Source: an uncultured Oceanospirillaceae bacterium (GTDB lineage: Bacteria > Pseudomonadota > Gammaproteobacteria > Pseudomonadales > Balneatricaceae). From it: a stretch of DNA of 55,467 nucleotides. The stretch covers positions 1 through 55,467 of the forward strand of contig CAKZPE010000004.1 in the NCBI GenBank assembly GCA_937138495.1. Direction: 5' to 3'. Under the pieces are notes generated by a model. The model saw only the letters and a list, made by a program, of their open reading frames with translations. It was not told the origin of the DNA and made no database searches. The translations under genes and the position numbers were made by a program. The stretch's first letter is position 1. Every line of letters starts with the position of its first letter. Below are positions 8,865 through 16,885 of the stretch, one piece after another.

Positions 8865-10100
8865 TTAAAACTTAACCCGGGCGCCCAGAATAATCGCGTC
8901 AATGTCATCAACGTTGCCTGCCGTGCGGTCCAGCTGGTAATTACGGTAGCCCAGATAGCCTTCGGTAGACCACTTATCGAAGTTCTGCACCAGTTGCAGG
9001 CCATAGTTTTCACCTTCATCGCCCTGGGCAGCAAGGTCATCATTCTGACCGTAATCCACCGACACGGCTGTCAGACCATGTGAGAACAGTTGCATCTGAT
9101 AACCGACTTTACCGTAATAAAACGCAGGGTCATCACCGTTTTTCACATCCCGTTCACCGGCCGCCAGTGTAAAGTTCAGACCGTTATCCAGTAACAGCGA
9201 TACTGATCCGTTCACCTGACTGTCTACGGTTGTAGAATCCGGCTCTGAATACGCCAGCGCAGCAGCCAGCTTCGCGCCGTCCAGCTCACCGGCATAACGG
9301 ACTGCGGTGTCCCATGTTTCTCCATCAATCACACTGGCTGACACCGTAAAGTTACCGAATGTGGGCGTATCGTAACGAATCCGGTCACCGCGTCCCTGAC
9401 CATCAAAGTTAGAAAACACATTGCCGACTTCGGTTGAGCTCAAAGTACCGTCGCTGTTCCGGAACAGAATCGCACCGGCAATATCTGCTGTGCTCGAATA
9501 CCCCACCAGATCTGTACCGGACAGGTCTACTTCGGATGTACCGTCGGACGCACTGGAGCCCTGCCCCAGCCATAACTTACCGTAACGCTTACTGTCAAAG
9601 TACACTTCCAGGCGGCGCTGATTAATGCCATTACCGTTGCTGATATCGGTGGTTTCGTTGTTCTGATTCACCGCAAAACTGGAATTAGAGACAAACTCCG
9701 CTTCAATCGCCGAACCAATGGTCAGATCATCTGATACATCTGCTTCACCGATGACCCTTAAACGGGTAGAAGACGAATCGTTATCGACGTTATAGGTTTC
9801 GCTCTCCCGGCCATCATCCGCATATAACAGCCCCCGGTTTACATGACCGGATACCGTAACTCTCACGTTTTCATTGCCTGAAAGAATGCCCCGCCCTGAG
9901 GCTGCTTCAGCTTTTGCTTCTGCCGCTTCTGCCTTTTGCGTCGCAACAGTTGCCTGCTGTTCCAGCTGATCCAGCCGGTCTGTGAGTGCCTGAATCTGTG
10001 CCCGCAGAGCATCTGTTTCGGCACTGGCCTGGGCACCGCTACTGAGCAGTACAATGCTGGCCGTCACAGCAAGCGGTAATAATTGTTTTTGTAATCGCAT
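8865..10100 (-). CDS. Outer-membrane porin with N-terminal coiled coil
   Basis: A 411-residue predicted trimeric beta-barrel porin. The signal peptide is MRLQKQLLPLAVTASIVLLS followed by cleavage near AQASA. Next comes a 50-residue Gln/Ala/Glu coiled coil (TDALRAQIQALTDRLDQLEQ...), then alternating beta strands, ending in the terminal Phe (ARVKF) required for BAM-dependent insertion. The open frame extends 21 codons upstream, but the ATG chosen is preceded by GGGAG and starts a proper signal peptide. Coiled-coil porins of this type are common in Oceanospirillales; substrate specificity cannot be told from sequence. It is monocistronic. Confidence 0.85.
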   Translation of the reverse strand: MRLQKQLLPLAVTASIVLLSSGAQASAETDALRAQIQALTDRLDQLEQQATVATQKAEAAEAKAEAASGRGILSGNENVRVTVSGHVNRGLLYADDGRESETYNVDNDSSSTRLRVIGEADVSDDLTIGSAIEAEFVSNSSFAVNQNNETTDISNGNGINQRRLEVYFDSKRYGKLWLGQGSSASDGTSEVDLSGTDLVGYSSTADIAGAILFRNSDGTLSSTEVGNVFSNFDGQGRGDRIRYDTPTFGNFTVSASVIDGETWDTAVRYAGELDGAKLAAALAYSEPDSTTVDSQVNGSVSLLLDNGLNFTLAAGERDVKNGDDPAFYYGKVGYQMQLFSHGLTAVSVDYGQNDDLAAQGDEGENYGLQLVQNFDKWSTEGYLGYRNYQLDRTAGNVDDIDAIILGARVKF

Positions 10101-10417
10101 AGGAAAAACTCCCGTTCCAAATAAAAAAAACGGCGAATGGCTGTTTGTCCGGTGAGCCAGCACGCTGGCATCGCTTCAACAGACCCACTCACCACCGCCG
10201 ATAGTCATTAAATAACTCAAGGGGTATTAGATAAGTGGAATAAAAAGCGGCTAAGTTCTCGGAAAATGCTTTATTTGGACGCTAAGTTATATCTATTGGA
10301 CGAACAGACAGGAAAACAGCAAAAACGGCAGCAATAACATTGAATTCACACTGAAAGAACACAAAAAAACGCGCCTGAACAGGCGCGTTTAGTAAAACAG
10401 GTAACCGGCCAGATGGG
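10101..10417. other. Intergenic region upstream of the porin
   Basis: 317 bp between the porin start and the end of the aminotransferase gene. It contains the terminator of the aminotransferase at its right side and must contain the porin promoter. I see no further gene. Confidence 0.6.
10363..10390 (-). terminator. Terminator of the aminotransferase gene
   Basis: The stem CGCGCCT / AGGCGCG with a GAAC loop is followed, on the minus strand, by a run of seven T. It lies 27 bp after the stop codon of the dialkylglycine-decarboxylase-like gene. Confidence 0.9.
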
Positions 10418-11734
10418 TCAGACTTTGCCGGCAATTTTATCGAGGCTTTCTTGCAGTGCCTGATCCAGAATTTCAATGGCTCTGTCTATTTCAGACTCCG
10501 TCACCGTCAGTGGCGGCGCGATACGCCAAACAGAACCACGCTCTTTTCTGCGCCGGATATTCATGCTCAGCCCCAGCTCAAAACAGCGCTTGGTAGTGAT
10601 CTCACCCAGCTCATGGTAAGCCTCTTTGGTTTGCCGGTCTTTCACCAGCTCCACCCCTAACAACAGCCCCAGACCACGGATATCACCGATCTCTTCATAC
10701 TTATCCATCAGCCCCTGTAAACGGCCACGCAAATAGTTACCCACAGTATGTGCCCGCCCGATCAGATTATCTTCAACAATGGTCCGTAACACTGCAAGCC
10801 CTGCCGCCGCAGGCAAAGGATCAGACACATGGCTGGTATAATAGGTGAAACCCCGTTCATGAACGGTCTGCTCAATAGCCTCAGTGGTAATCGTCGCCGC
10901 AAAGGGCAGACCTCCCCCCAGACTCTTCGACACACTCATAATATCCGGTGTGATACCAAAATGACTGGCACCGAATTTCTTACCGATACGGCCAAATGCA
11001 GTCTGCGCTTCATCAAAGATCAGTAGCATGCCGCGCGCATCAGCCGCTTTTCGCAGCCCTTCCATATAACACTGCGGCGGCACGATAACGCCACCGGCAC
11101 TGATGATGGGTTCGACAATGATCGCCGCCGGGGCTCCTGCGCTGTGCATATCAAACATCTTAAAGCCCAGCTCCAGTGCCGCCATGGCAGACTCATCGTC
11201 CGTCGCGCCGGGTATATGTGGCCGGTAACTGTAAGGTTCAGGAATGGCAAACACACCGGGGATGGTTGGCCCGTAGCCACGGCGATCACTGGCGTAAGAG
11301 ACGCTGGAGGCCGCGCCGGTTACCCCGTGCCATGATCCGCCAATCGCCACGACTTCAAACCCGCCAGTGTATAACTTGGCCATCCGCAGGGCGGCTTCGT
11401 TACTTTCAGATCCGGTATTGATAAACAGGGATTTTTTCAGATCACCGGGCAGCCAGTCCTCAGCCAGCGTTTGCCCCAGTTCAGCAACCACATCAGGAAT
11501 CATCCCGCTGAACATATGATAGGCACGCTCACCACACTGGCGAACCGCTTCGATAATAGCCGGATGATTATGACCGATTGTGGCGCACATCTGTCCGGAC
11601 GTGAAATCCAGAATTTCCCGACCGGAATCATCGCGGACAATACAGCCGGAGGCATGGGTGAAGATATTTTCGAAGCTGTCACCCCCATAGCGGACCAGGT
11701 ATTCCCTGGCAGCAGCACGCAATTCCTGAGTCAT
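10418..11734 (-). CDS. 2,2-dialkylglycine decarboxylase-like PLP aminotransferase
   Basis: A 438-residue class III PLP-dependent enzyme. It follows the pattern of Burkholderia 2,2-dialkylglycine decarboxylase (DgdA), which decarboxylates dialkylglycines and transfers the amino group to pyruvate. Key positions are visible: Gln48 in TSGQMC (DGD Gln52, linked to decarboxylation), Trp135 in GSWHGVTG (Trp138), DEAQ at 241-244, the Schiff-base Lys270 in SVSKSLGGG (Lys272), and Arg404 in WRIAPPLTV (Arg406). These argue for a true decarboxylase-transaminase rather than an omega-transaminase, although the natural substrate is unproven. The gene lies 49 bp downstream of a GntR/FCD regulator on the same strand. 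Confidence 0.8.
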   Translation of the reverse strand: MTQELRAAAREYLVRYGGDSFENIFTHASGCIVRDDSGREILDFTSGQMCATIGHNHPAIIEAVRQCGERAYHMFSGMIPDVVAELGQTLAEDWLPGDLKKSLFINTGSESNEAALRMAKLYTGGFEVVAIGGSWHGVTGAASSVSYASDRRGYGPTIPGVFAIPEPYSYRPHIPGATDDESAMAALELGFKMFDMHSAGAPAAIIVEPIISAGGVIVPPQCYMEGLRKAADARGMLLIFDEAQTAFGRIGKKFGASHFGITPDIMSVSKSLGGGLPFAATITTEAIEQTVHERGFTYYTSHVSDPLPAAAGLAVLRTIVEDNLIGRAHTVGNYLRGRLQGLMDKYEEIGDIRGLGLLLGVELVKDRQTKEAYHELGEITTKRCFELGLSMNIRRRKERGSVWRIAPPLTVTESEIDRAIEILDQALQESLDKIAGKV

Positions 11735-11783
11735 AACTTAATCTCCTGAGAGGCAGTTTCAGACTGCAGGAACCAGCCGGCAG

Positions 11784-12443
11784 TCAGACGTCTAAAATGC
11801 CATCCTCACCAATGCGGCTGAGGATAGTTTCCAGCGAGTGATCAAGATGCTCACTGACTGTCGCCAGAAACGCAGCTTCATCACGCGCATATAAGAATTC
11901 AATCATGCGCCGGTGCTCAGCAACGGCTTCATCAATCCGTGCTCCGATATTCCACATAAAATACCGGGGAAAGCTGTTCCATAAATTACGCACAGCCGCG
12001 ACCAGGTATTCATTCCGGCTGGCAGCAAATATCTGCAAGTGAAATTCTTCATCCACTTTAACAAGCTCTTCAAAACGTCCGGCCCTGGCATACACCGCCA
12101 TCTGCTCTACCCGCACATGCAATTCATCCACTTCCGCTTCAGTAATGTTTTCAAAGGCTAGTTTCGAGGTTTGTGTCTCAATGATCTTACGGGCGGTATA
12201 TATCTGTTTAATACGCGCCACATCCATGGTTGCTACACGGGTACCACGATGCTGTTCGTAATTCACCAACCCTGCAGCCATCAGCTCACTGAATGCTTCC
12301 CTTACCGGCGTACTGCTCAGCCCTAAATCAGCAGCAACATCGTTTTGCCTTAAAGCCTGACCTGGCTCATAACGGCCAATACGTATTGCATGCCGCAACT
12401 CTTCAGTTGCTAACTGACGCTTGGTTTGAAAGCTTACTTTCAT
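11784..12443 (-). CDS. GntR family transcriptional regulator (FCD domain)
   Basis: A 219-residue regulator with an N-terminal winged helix (residues about 10-70: ELRHAIRIGRYEPGQALRQ, ADLGLSSTPVREAFSEL) and a C-terminal all-helical FCD ligand domain (about 85-210) with the His-rich metal/ligand pocket pattern, e.g. EEFHLQIF and SEHLDHSLE. FadR-subfamily members usually repress adjacent catabolic operons and release DNA on binding a carboxylate. It is first in an operon with the dialkylglycine-decarboxylase-like gene and lies next to an AT-rich palindrome, consistent with autoregulation. Confidence 0.88.
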   Translation of the reverse strand: MKVSFQTKRQLATEELRHAIRIGRYEPGQALRQNDVAADLGLSSTPVREAFSELMAAGLVNYEQHRGTRVATMDVARIKQIYTARKIIETQTSKLAFENITEAEVDELHVRVEQMAVYARAGRFEELVKVDEEFHLQIFAASRNEYLVAAVRNLWNSFPRYFMWNIGARIDEAVAEHRRMIEFLYARDEAAFLATVSEHLDHSLETILSRIGEDGILDV

Positions 12444-12794
12444 ATTTTCACCCGGGTGATTTCTTATGCACTTTACATATTATATATAATATATACAAAT
12501 GGAGTATTAACTGCCGGTTTATGCCCAGTGACAGATAACCGGCAGGGCAACTATTCAGCGCTATAACCGACTGATAATCAATGGTAAATGTCAGGAATCG
12601 AAGATAAATCAGCGGCCCCGAATCATTGACAGATTCAGGCGCGAACACAGTTATACCAGCAGCAGAACGCCGTTAAAAGCACGCCCTATCCAGTGACACA
12701 CAACAGCTCTTCAGGCAGCACTGAATGCGCATCTGCCAAAAGCAGATTACACTGAAGGATACAATTAAATCTGTTATTCAGGCAGGGACGCCTT
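12444..12794. other. Intergenic region upstream of gntR
   Basis: 351 bp between the divergent gntR gene and the orphan plus-strand ORF. It holds the AT-palindrome near gntR. The remainder shows no credible gene, only short unsupported frames. Confidence 0.6.
12477..12492. promoter_or_regulatory. Perfect AT-rich palindrome, candidate GntR operator
   Basis: ATATTATATATAATAT is a perfect 16-bp palindrome, 34 bp upstream of the gntR start codon, with roughly symmetric outer bases (ACAT... and ...ATACA). FCD-type regulators bind short palindromes close to their own promoters, so this is the best operator candidate here. It could also simply contain overlapping -10 elements. Confidence 0.45.
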
Positions 12795-13307
12795 ATGAAC
12801 ACGACATACTCCGGTTACAGAATTAACCGGCCAGACACTTATACTGTCATCCGTGGCAGTTCTGATGACTGGTCTCATCTGCATACTGACAGCGCTCAAC
12901 TGGAACAGCTATGCAGAATATCCCTTTGCGCACCAGACATTACTGTGTCGCCCGACCGCCTTATCCGGGCACTGGAGCTGCTTCGCAATAAACTTTCAGT
13001 ATTATTAAATTACAGTCAGAGTTTGGAAGATTACCTTCGCGGAGTTGCTGTTTCTCCACTGCCCGGCTCTGCATCCTGTTCAGACATTATGTTGCTGAGT
13101 GAGGCGTATTTATTAAAACTGTTACGTGCCGCTTCCTTGCTGAAAAACTTCCTGACCATCGCCCGGCAGGCCCGGGAGCGATCCCCGGCAAGGCTCAGCA
13201 ACGATATCGCCAGCCACTACACCGCCCATATAAAACACTGTTTAACGCCAGGGAAAAATGATTTTTGCCGCCTGACAGAGCTGATCACTGCCCATAACAG
13301 AGGGTAA
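12795..13307 (+). CDS. Hypothetical protein, mostly helical
   Basis: A 170-residue protein I do not recognise. It has no signal peptide or membrane segment. The middle (about residues 50-145) is predicted helical and leucine-rich (RALELLRNKLSVLLNYSQSLEDYL, LLSEAYLLKLLRAASLLKNFLT). Cys residues occur at positions about 41, 46, 94 and others. The ATG is preceded by GGCAGGGACGCC, an acceptable but weak ribosome-binding site. It stands alone between gntR and the TolC-OmpA gene, with no contextual clue. Confidence 0.5.
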   Translation: MNTTYSGYRINRPDTYTVIRGSSDDWSHLHTDSAQLEQLCRISLCAPDITVSPDRLIRALELLRNKLSVLLNYSQSLEDYLRGVAVSPLPGSASCSDIMLLSEAYLLKLLRAASLLKNFLTIARQARERSPARLSNDIASHYTAHIKHCLTPGKNDFCRLTELITAHNRG

Positions 13308-13420
13308 AAAAATACAGGCCCGCTGTTAGCTGGAAACGGATATAGCAGTAACGGCCAGGGTATTTTTAAGGTCTGATCCGGGACAGCCGGGGTCATTTCA
13401 GAACCCGTTCAGAGTCCCAC

Positions 13421-13445
13421 AAAAAACCCGGCCGGTGGCCGGGTT
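13421..13445 (-). terminator. Terminator of the TolC-OmpA gene
   Basis: The stem CCCGGCC / GGCCGGG with a 3-nt loop is followed on the minus strand by six T. It lies about 30 bp downstream of the tolC-ompA stop codon. Confidence 0.9.
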
Positions 13446-13474
13446 CAATCGTACTATGTTTAGCGATTAAAGGC

Positions 13475-15268
13475 TTACAGCTGAAACTTCTCAGATTTAT
13501 CAATCACCATATCCACCCGGCGATTCATCTGACGTCCTTCTTCTGTTTCGTTATCCGCCATCGGCTGTGACTCACCGTAACCAATCACCTCCAGACGGGA
13601 CGGATCAATGCCATGTACATTCACCAGGCGGTTATACACAGCCCGGGCACGCCGCTCCGACAGTCCCAGATTGTACTGCTCCGTGCCGATATAATCTGTA
13701 TGTCCGGCAATAACCCCGACCACCTCAGGATTATCCTTCAGGAAACCAGCGGCATCACTGATATCTTTGTCATAGCTGTTCACCAGCACCGCAGAATCAA
13801 AGGCAAATTTAGCATCCATCCGGAAAGCCAGCTTATCGCCGGCAATCTCCCTGAACCGGTTATCCGTCAGCAACCCTGCCATAATCGCGTCTTTATCAAA
13901 GGTTGTTTGCACGGGTAACTCCGGCGGACAACGGCCTTCCAGATCATTACGGGGGTCAATCGCATCCTGAGCGGCTTTAGCACCTTCGACTCCCGACACA
14001 TCATATGCAGCCAGTAACTGCCCCATCGTCGCCAGTGTCCGCGCCTGAGCCAGCTTCAGATTATGCACCGTATTCACATAAGTACGGCGCACTTCGAAAT
14101 ACTCGTTTTCGGTATCCAGCAAATCCAGTAAGGTTCGCTGACCAATATCAAACTGTTCCCGGTAAGCAACCCGTGCATCAGCCACTGCGGCCTGGTTACG
14201 GCCAATATACTGTTCCTGCTGACGCAGGCTGCCGATGTCGTTAAACGCAATCACAGTGTCCTGACGCACATCCCGACAGGCTTTTTCACGCAGCTGATAG
14301 GCAACGTTAATCAGCTTATCAAACTGGCGCTGACGGGCAGCATCTGAACCGCCGTTATACAGGTTGTAACTCATCAGTAACTCAATGGCCTGTTCTTCAC
14401 GGCGTTCATCAACACCGTCTGTAAAATCTTCCACCTCCCCCCTGAGCCGCAGGTCCAGCCGGGGCATCATTGCTGCATCCCGGGCTTTACGGGCAGCATG
14501 GGCTGCCAGTACATTCTCGATTGCTGCATTCAGTCGCGGACTGAGTACATAGGCTCGCTCCAGCGTATCCCCCCGGGTATTCGGTATCAGCACGTCCGGC
14601 AGTTCCGGCACATCCAGACGGCTTGCAGGTAACGCTCCGACGACTCGCTGAAAACGGGCCGTTACATCGTGTAAATTGGTGGCTTCAGTCAGCAGATTGG
14701 CTTCTGCCAGCGCCAGACGAGCGGTAGCCTGTTCAAGATCAACCCGGCGGGCAATCCCGGCTTCGTGCCGTTCTTCAATGTCTGCAAAAATACTGCGGTG
14801 CTGAATATAATTATCTTTCGCCAGTGCCACCAGTTGCTGGTATCGCATGGTATCCAGATAGGCTCTTACTGTTTCCAGCGCTACCGTTTCGGAAGCATTA
14901 CGGAATTCATAGAAGCGGACTTTACGTAAGTGGTCCAGACGGGAAACTTCATTACGGGTCGCAAAGCCATCGAAGAGCATTTGCGTTAAGGTCAGCCGGA
15001 CATTCCAGGGCTCATAATCAATTTCCGGCTGGTTTGAGCGGTCCAGCCGCTCATGGCCAATCTGTCCGGTCAGATCAACGCTTGGATAATATCCCCCTTC
15101 TCCGGCACGCTGTTCTTCAGCGGCAGCTTCAAAGGTATACCAGCTGGCCAGCACATCCGGATTCTGCACAACCGAACGGGATATTGCTTCATTCAATGAT
15201 CTGACAGGTTCGGCCCAGGCCGGAGATGCCACGAGTACAATTGCAGCGAGCAAGTAGCGATACGCCAT
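13475..15268 (-). CDS. TolC-family outer-membrane exporter fused to OmpA-like domain
   Basis: A 597-residue protein: signal peptide MAYRYLLAAIVLVASPAWA; TolC/LapE-type outer membrane efflux domain (residues about 25-430) with two long helical-hairpin repeats (e.g. TVRAYLDTMRYQQLVALAKD and RTLLDLLDTENEYFEVRRTY); then, after a linker, an OmpA C-terminal peptidoglycan-binding domain (about 475-590) with GHTDYIGTEQYNLGLSERRA and GYGESQPMADNETEEGRQMNRR. Canonical TolC ends near residue 450-490, so the OmpA part is a true fusion in one uninterrupted frame. It probably forms the outer-membrane pore of the type I secretion system encoded nearby, with the OmpA part anchoring the trunk to peptidoglycan. 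It is divergent from the lapG-like gene. Confidence 0.88.
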   Translation of the reverse strand: MAYRYLLAAIVLVASPAWAEPVRSLNEAISRSVVQNPDVLASWYTFEAAAEEQRAGEGGYYPSVDLTGQIGHERLDRSNQPEIDYEPWNVRLTLTQMLFDGFATRNEVSRLDHLRKVRFYEFRNASETVALETVRAYLDTMRYQQLVALAKDNYIQHRSIFADIEERHEAGIARRVDLEQATARLALAEANLLTEATNLHDVTARFQRVVGALPASRLDVPELPDVLIPNTRGDTLERAYVLSPRLNAAIENVLAAHAARKARDAAMMPRLDLRLRGEVEDFTDGVDERREEQAIELLMSYNLYNGGSDAARQRQFDKLINVAYQLREKACRDVRQDTVIAFNDIGSLRQQEQYIGRNQAAVADARVAYREQFDIGQRTLLDLLDTENEYFEVRRTYVNTVHNLKLAQARTLATMGQLLAAYDVSGVEGAKAAQDAIDPRNDLEGRCPPELPVQTTFDKDAIMAGLLTDNRFREIAGDKLAFRMDAKFAFDSAVLVNSYDKDISDAAGFLKDNPEVVGVIAGHTDYIGTEQYNLGLSERRARAVYNRLVNVHGIDPSRLEVIGYGESQPMADNETEEGRQMNRRVDMVIDKSEKFQL

Positions 15269-15718
15269 TTGCCACCTCCCTCTGTCATCAAATCAAGTCC
15301 CTTTGTGTTTTGATGCACCTTAGTTAGAGTTCGTAAGAGTTACAGAACTGAAGCGACTGCCTGCCCGTGACACCGGGCTGCTTTCCAGACCGGTCTGAGC
15401 GGTAAAACATCCCCGGTATCCGATACCGGATATCGGTTATATCACCGCGTTCAAACCGCCCCGCATAATCTGAAGCACATTCGGTTTTATCTTCAATTCC
15501 AGCGTTAAAAATATTCACCTTTGTTTAAAAATAGTCGCAAGATGCAAGTAAGTAAAAAAATATTCACGATGTTTTTTTCTCAATTATTTCTATAATCCGC
15601 CGTTAATTTACTGAGTATTTAAAGATAGCCGGACGTTTTAGCATAAAAATTGCAGTGTTTTCATCGGGTAACGCAAACCGGCAACTCATTATTTTTTCAC
15701 AGGTACATTCCAGGCACC
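15269..15718. other. tolC-ompA/lapG divergent intergenic region
   Basis: 450 bp of increasingly AT-rich DNA between divergent genes. It should carry both promoters. The stretch around 15520-15600 is A/T-rich (runs of T and A). I see no convincing gene; the minus-strand frame inside it lacks family features. Confidence 0.55.
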
Positions 15719-16384
15719 ATGACTCAGATAAAACGACTGACCGGATTAATTTGTATTCTGCTCAGTATCACCACGCCAAAATATGTTGTTGCGCAGGTCA
15801 ACATGAAAAAACTGCAGTCGGTCACTGAAGAAAAATTCGGTAAAACCGCACTGGAAACAATCAGTAACTGGCAGGCACTGTTACGCAGCAGTGCCCACCT
15901 GAGTACAGAAGAAAAGCTGCAGCGGATTAACAGTTTCTTCAATCTCAGAGTCCGCTTTGAGCCTGACAGCCAGACCTGGCAAAAGAGCGATTACTGGGCG
16001 ACCCCGCTGGAAACCCTGACCAAAGCCCGGGGAGATTGCGAGGACTTTTCCATTGCCAAGTACTTTTCGTTGATTTTACTGGGGATTCCGGACGATCAGC
16101 TGCAACTGACATACGTAAATGCCACCCGACGCTTAGCCGAAAAAACCATTAACCAGACGCATATGGTCCTGACATACTTCCCTGATGATGCTGATCCGGT
16201 GGTACTGGATAACCTGATTAATGATATACGCCCCCGCTCAGAACGTTCTGATTTAAAAACAATTTTCAGTTTTAATGAAGATAATTTCTGGGTTGCAGGA
16301 GAAAGCCGTCTTAATTCTCCGCAAACCCGTATCCGCCGCTGGGGGGATGTACGTAAACGCATGCAGACTGAAGGTTTATTATAA
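15719..16384 (+). CDS. lapG: LapG-like periplasmic cysteine protease (BTLCP)
   Basis: A 221-residue bacterial transglutaminase-like cysteine protease. After a signal sequence (MTQIKRLTGLICILLSITTP...), the catalytic triad is visible: Cys107 in ARGDCEDFS, His148 in NQTHMVLTY, Asp164 in VVLDNL. LapG cleaves the N-terminal retention module of LapA-type adhesins and so releases cells from the biofilm; it is normally held inactive by the c-di-GMP receptor LapD. The ATG chosen lies 23 codons inside a longer frame and starts a proper signal peptide. The adhesin is encoded about 0.5 kb away, but no lapD gene is adjacent. Confidence 0.9.
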   Translation: MTQIKRLTGLICILLSITTPKYVVAQVNMKKLQSVTEEKFGKTALETISNWQALLRSSAHLSTEEKLQRINSFFNLRVRFEPDSQTWQKSDYWATPLETLTKARGDCEDFSIAKYFSLILLGIPDDQLQLTYVNATRRLAEKTINQTHMVLTYFPDDADPVVLDNLINDIRPRSERSDLKTIFSFNEDNFWVAGESRLNSPQTRIRRWGDVRKRMQTEGLL

Positions 16385-16535
16385 AAAAATATCAAGTGAT
16401 TTTTTCTTGCAAAAAAATTCATGCATCTTTTTAACGTTAATTTTTCTCACCATTAATACAGATTAATCATCAAAAAAACATTCTCAGAATTAATCTTTTC
16501 AACTATCAACGGCGCATTAAAATACCTTTTCCTGC

Positions 16536-16868
16536 CTATAATATTAACTGTTCACTGTCTTTCTCCGGCAATATTTCAAGTTGCGGCTGTAATGATTGCC
16601 GGGCCTTCTGACGGGCTAATATTTTATCCTGAACCGGCACAGGTAAATCGGTAAAACGGATCTGATTTTTATCCACCAGCAACATCACCAAATCCTCAAT
16701 GACCCGGATCAGCGCTTTATCCATTCTGGACAGTTCATCCTCTTCAATGGAGGACGCCAGCTCAAACACATCTTCACAATCCTGATCTTCAAGGGCAACA
16801 AAGCCTTCCAATGGTATCTTGCTGACAGCGGCAATACGTTGCCGGTTATCCCGTTTCACATAGATCAT
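16536..16868 (-). CDS. Small acidic protein linked to Lap-type adhesins
   Basis: A 110-residue protein that starts MIYVKRDNRQRIAAVSK and continues with an acidic helical region (CEDVFELASSIEEDELSRMDKALIRVIEDL) and KNQIRFTDLPVPVQDKILARQKAR. I recognise this as the family often mislabelled tryptophan synthase subunit beta like protein, with no similarity to TrpB. It has no signal peptide. It is 17 bp downstream of the adhesin on the same strand, so it is probably co-transcribed; a role with the adhesin is inferred from position only. Confidence 0.7.
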   Translation of the reverse strand: MIYVKRDNRQRIAAVSKIPLEGFVALEDQDCEDVFELASSIEEDELSRMDKALIRVIEDLVMLLVDKNQIRFTDLPVPVQDKILARQKARQSLQPQLEILPEKDSEQLIL

Positions 16869-16885
16869 TCCGGTACCTGCAGAGT

